Below, one piece after another: positions 13,186 through 15,079 of a stretch of 15,079 nucleotides of DNA. The notes beneath the pieces are model-generated. The model did no database searches and was not told the DNA's origin. It saw only the letters and a list, made by a program, of their open reading frames with translations. The position numbers were made by a program, and so were the translations under genes. The DNA lies in the NCBI GenBank assembly GCA_944386375.1, contig CALXAW010000023.1, positions 1 through 15,079 on the forward strand, in the 5' to 3' direction. Numbering within the stretch: position 1 is the first letter of the stretch; the number at the start of each line of letters is the position of its first letter. The DNA is from an uncultured Clostridia bacterium. GTDB taxonomy: Bacteria; Bacillota; Clostridia; TANB77; CAG-508.

Positions 13186-14521
13186 GAATTCTTATTACAA
13201 CTTCTGTGCCTTCTCCAACAACACTTTTTATATCTATACTTCCTCCGTTTTTATCTAATATTTCTTTGGCAATTGAAAGTCCTAAACCTGTTCCCCCTAA
13301 CTCTCTTGTTCGTGCCTTGTCTACTCTGTAAAATCTTTCAAAAATTCTTGTTAGGTCTTCTTCTGGTATTCCTATTCCATTGTCTATAATTTTTATGTAT
13401 GCATCATTATATACAAAACCTACATATATTTTTATTTCTCCACCGTCTTTGGTGTATTTTACACTATTTGATAATATGTTTAATACTACTCTTTCTATGT
13501 CTCCTTTATCTGCATATACTGGTGGTACATCTGCTGTTACAAAACAACTTACTTTGTGCTTTTTTTTCATTATTTCTATTGCTAGCTTGTCCTGGCATTT
13601 TTTTACTAAGTCTCCTAAGTCAAATGATTCTTTTCTTAGTCTGTTTTTGTCATTATCATATCTTGATAGTGTAAGTAAGTCTGTTACTAGTTTTGCCATT
13701 CTTCTAGCTTCTGTTGCTATTACATTTAAGAATTTTCCTTGTGTTTCTTTGTCATATTCTGCTTCTAATAGTGTGTCTGCATAGCCCATTATTGATGTTA
13801 TTGGTGTTTTTAGCTCATGTGATACATCTGCTACAAATTCTTTTCTCATATTATCTAGTTTTACATGTTCTGTTATGTCTTGAATAACAGCTATAACGCC
13901 TGCTGGTGTGTCATTTTCGTTTTTAAATGGTGCAAAAAATATGTGCATATATTTATCTTCTATTTTTACTCTTTGTTCTGTTGAAGTCCAATTTTCTAAA
14001 TAGATTATTTTTTCCATATTTATTTCTGCACCACATTTTTTGAATATGTCGTCAAAACTATTGTCTTCTGGTGATATTTTTAATGATTTTTTTGCTGCTG
14101 GATTTATTAGTATGATTTCTCCTTGCATGTCAAATGCAATAATTCCATCTGTCATATGTAATAAAATTGTTTCTATTTGATTTTTTTGTTTTGATACTTC
14201 ATTTAATTTGTCTTTTAGTTCGTCTGTCATCATGTCAAATGTATTGCTTACTGGTTTTACTACTAATTTTGAAACTAATACTCCTAATAGTGCTACAATA
14301 GCTGTAAATGTTATTGCTGATATTCCAAGCACAATTTGTGTTTTTTGGGTAAGGTCTCCTACTATTTGTACTGCTTGTTCTGTAGAGTTTATATTATCTT
14401 CTTGAATATTACTGCTTACATTGTTTAACATGCCAATAAAAAATAGCCCCATTATGCCTATCATTAAAATTCCTACTATGAAAAATATTAATACTATTTT
14501 AACTTGTACTTTTTTTAGCAT
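13172..14521 (-). CDS. Two-component sensor histidine kinase (PhoR/WalK type)
   Basis: 449 residues from ATG at 14521, with GGGAG 6 nt upstream. Two membrane helices (~7-31 and ~63-87) frame a very short outer loop of ~30 residues; then a linker, a PAS domain (~115-220), the dimerisation domain with the phosphoacceptor His235 in SHELKTP, and the ATPase domain with N-box N352, G1 DNGIGIP (380-386) and G2 GGTGLGLS (409-416). The tiny outer loop suggests sensing within the membrane, by a partner protein, or by the PAS domain. The start is 1 nt after the murG stop, so expression is tied to cell-wall synthesis; a WalK- or PhoR-like cell-envelope role is an inference. No response regulator is in the window. 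Confidence 0.9.
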   Translation of the reverse strand: MLKKVQVKIVLIFFIVGILMIGIMGLFFIGMLNNVSSNIQEDNINSTEQAVQIVGDLTQKTQIVLGISAITFTAIVALLGVLVSKLVVKPVSNTFDMMTDELKDKLNEVSKQKNQIETILLHMTDGIIAFDMQGEIILINPAAKKSLKISPEDNSFDDIFKKCGAEINMEKIIYLENWTSTEQRVKIEDKYMHIFFAPFKNENDTPAGVIAVIQDITEHVKLDNMRKEFVADVSHELKTPITSIMGYADTLLEAEYDKETQGKFLNVIATEARRMAKLVTDLLTLSRYDNDKNRLRKESFDLGDLVKKCQDKLAIEIMKKKHKVSCFVTADVPPVYADKGDIERVVLNILSNSVKYTKDGGEIKIYVGFVYNDAYIKIIDNGIGIPEEDLTRIFERFYRVDKARTRELGGTGLGLSIAKEILDKNGGSIDIKSVVGEGTEVVIRIPTKD

Positions 14522-14522
14522 T

Positions 14523-15079
14523 TTATTCTCCCTTTAATTTTTTTATTTCTTCATATATTTTGTCTTCTACATTGTAAGTTGCTTTTGTTAATGCTCGTTT
14601 TCCCATTTGTGCCATTTTGTTTTTGTCTAATATTATTTCTTGTATTGTGTTATTTAATATTTGAGCTTCTAGTTTGTCATTTAATATAATTTTTGCTGCT
14701 CCTACATTTTCTAATACTTTTGCATTATATAATTGGTGATCTCCACTTACATTTGGAAGTGGAATTAGTATTGATGGTTTTCCTAAGTTTGATATTTCTG
14801 CAATTGTCATTGCTCCACTTCTGCATACTATTACATCTGATACATTCATTACTTCTTCCATATTATATATATATGGTATTATTTTTGCATTTTCTATCCT
14901 ATTTATATTTAGTTTTGCTTTTTCTAGTTCTTCTTTTACTATGTCATATTGTTTTGGTCCTGTTGCCCACATTATTTGATAATTGTTATTTAATTTTTGT
15001 TTTATTATTCCCAATAGTGCTTCATTTATTTTTTGTGCTCCTTGACTACCACCAAATATTAAAATTATTGGCTTTGTTT
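14523..15079 (-). CDS. murG: MurG, undecaprenyl-PP-MurNAc-pentapeptide GlcNAc transferase (C-terminal half; 5' part outside window)
   Basis: MurG adds GlcNAc to lipid I to form lipid II on the inner face of the membrane. The window holds the last ~184 codons, open to the right edge. The first visible part contains the IFGGSQGA glycine loop, and further on SGAMTIAEISNLGKPSILIPLP, the UDP-GlcNAc-binding signature of the GT-B C-terminal domain, followed by DHQLYNAK. The gene ends with TAA 1 nt before the kinase start. No frameshift site is seen in this part. Confidence 0.93.
   Translation of the reverse strand, partial: TKPIILIFGGSQGAQKINEALLGIIKQKLNNNYQIMWATGPKQYDIVKEELEKAKLNINRIENAKIIPYIYNMEEVMNVSDVIVCRSGAMTIAEISNLGKPSILIPLPNVSGDHQLYNAKVLENVGAAKIILNDKLEAQILNNTIQEIILDKNKMAQMGKRALTKATYNVEDKIYEEIKKLKGE

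Overview
The window looks like a chromosomal segment of an AT-rich, endospore-forming, anaerobic-type Clostridia bacterium, probably an uncultured gut lineage. Support: very low GC, a SpoVT regulator, a clostridial 2[4Fe-4S] ferredoxin, RicT, strong AGGAGG ribosome sites, TTG starts, and synteny of metK, recD2 and comF. Every gene I can support is on the minus strand, so the layout is given from high to low coordinates. The species cannot be fixed from the sequence.

Layout: (1) 15079-13172, 3' part of murG followed at once by a two-component sensor kinase gene. (2) 13162-10422, a sigma-A promoter, then lepB (signal peptidase I), holB (DNA polymerase III delta'), ricT and a small ferredoxin gene, closed by a terminator. 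(3) 10392-9276, metK. (4) 9269-8294, a promoter, a small prepilin-like protein gene, a short membrane protein with a partial glycosyltransferase-like domain, and a hairpin. (5) 8123-3158, a promoter, recD2, comF and a KAP-type P-loop NTPase gene. (6) 3064-2399, a sigma-G-like promoter, spoVT and a terminator. (7) 2313-1677, a gene-poor stretch with two good promoters, a 23-codon ORF holding a (GA)n microsatellite, terminator-like and alternative hairpins, and a GC-rich structured RNA candidate. (8) 1676 to the left edge, a large pilin-like surface protein with Ig-like repeats, cut by the window.

The most striking observation is that three unrelated genes (metK, recD2, KAP NTPase) each contain exactly one +1 frameshift, and all three have the same signature. 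An in-frame CGG codon is followed by A, and removing the C restores a full-length, well-conserved protein in which GGA encodes glycine. By my reading, CGG occurs in frame nowhere else in about 4,500 codons. MetK is normally essential and RecD2 would lose a motif with an invariant glycine, so simple gene decay is a poor explanation. The pattern suggests that CGG is unassigned here and that CGGA is decoded as glycine by programmed +1 frameshifting or a quadruplet-reading tRNA. A shared sequencing or assembly artefact is the main alternative.

A second cluster of interest is the leader region before the Ig-repeat protein, where a phase-variable peptide, a possible attenuator and a structured RNA lie in series. 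Other points are an apparent ATA start codon in comF and two prepilin-like proteins that both lack the usual Glu5.
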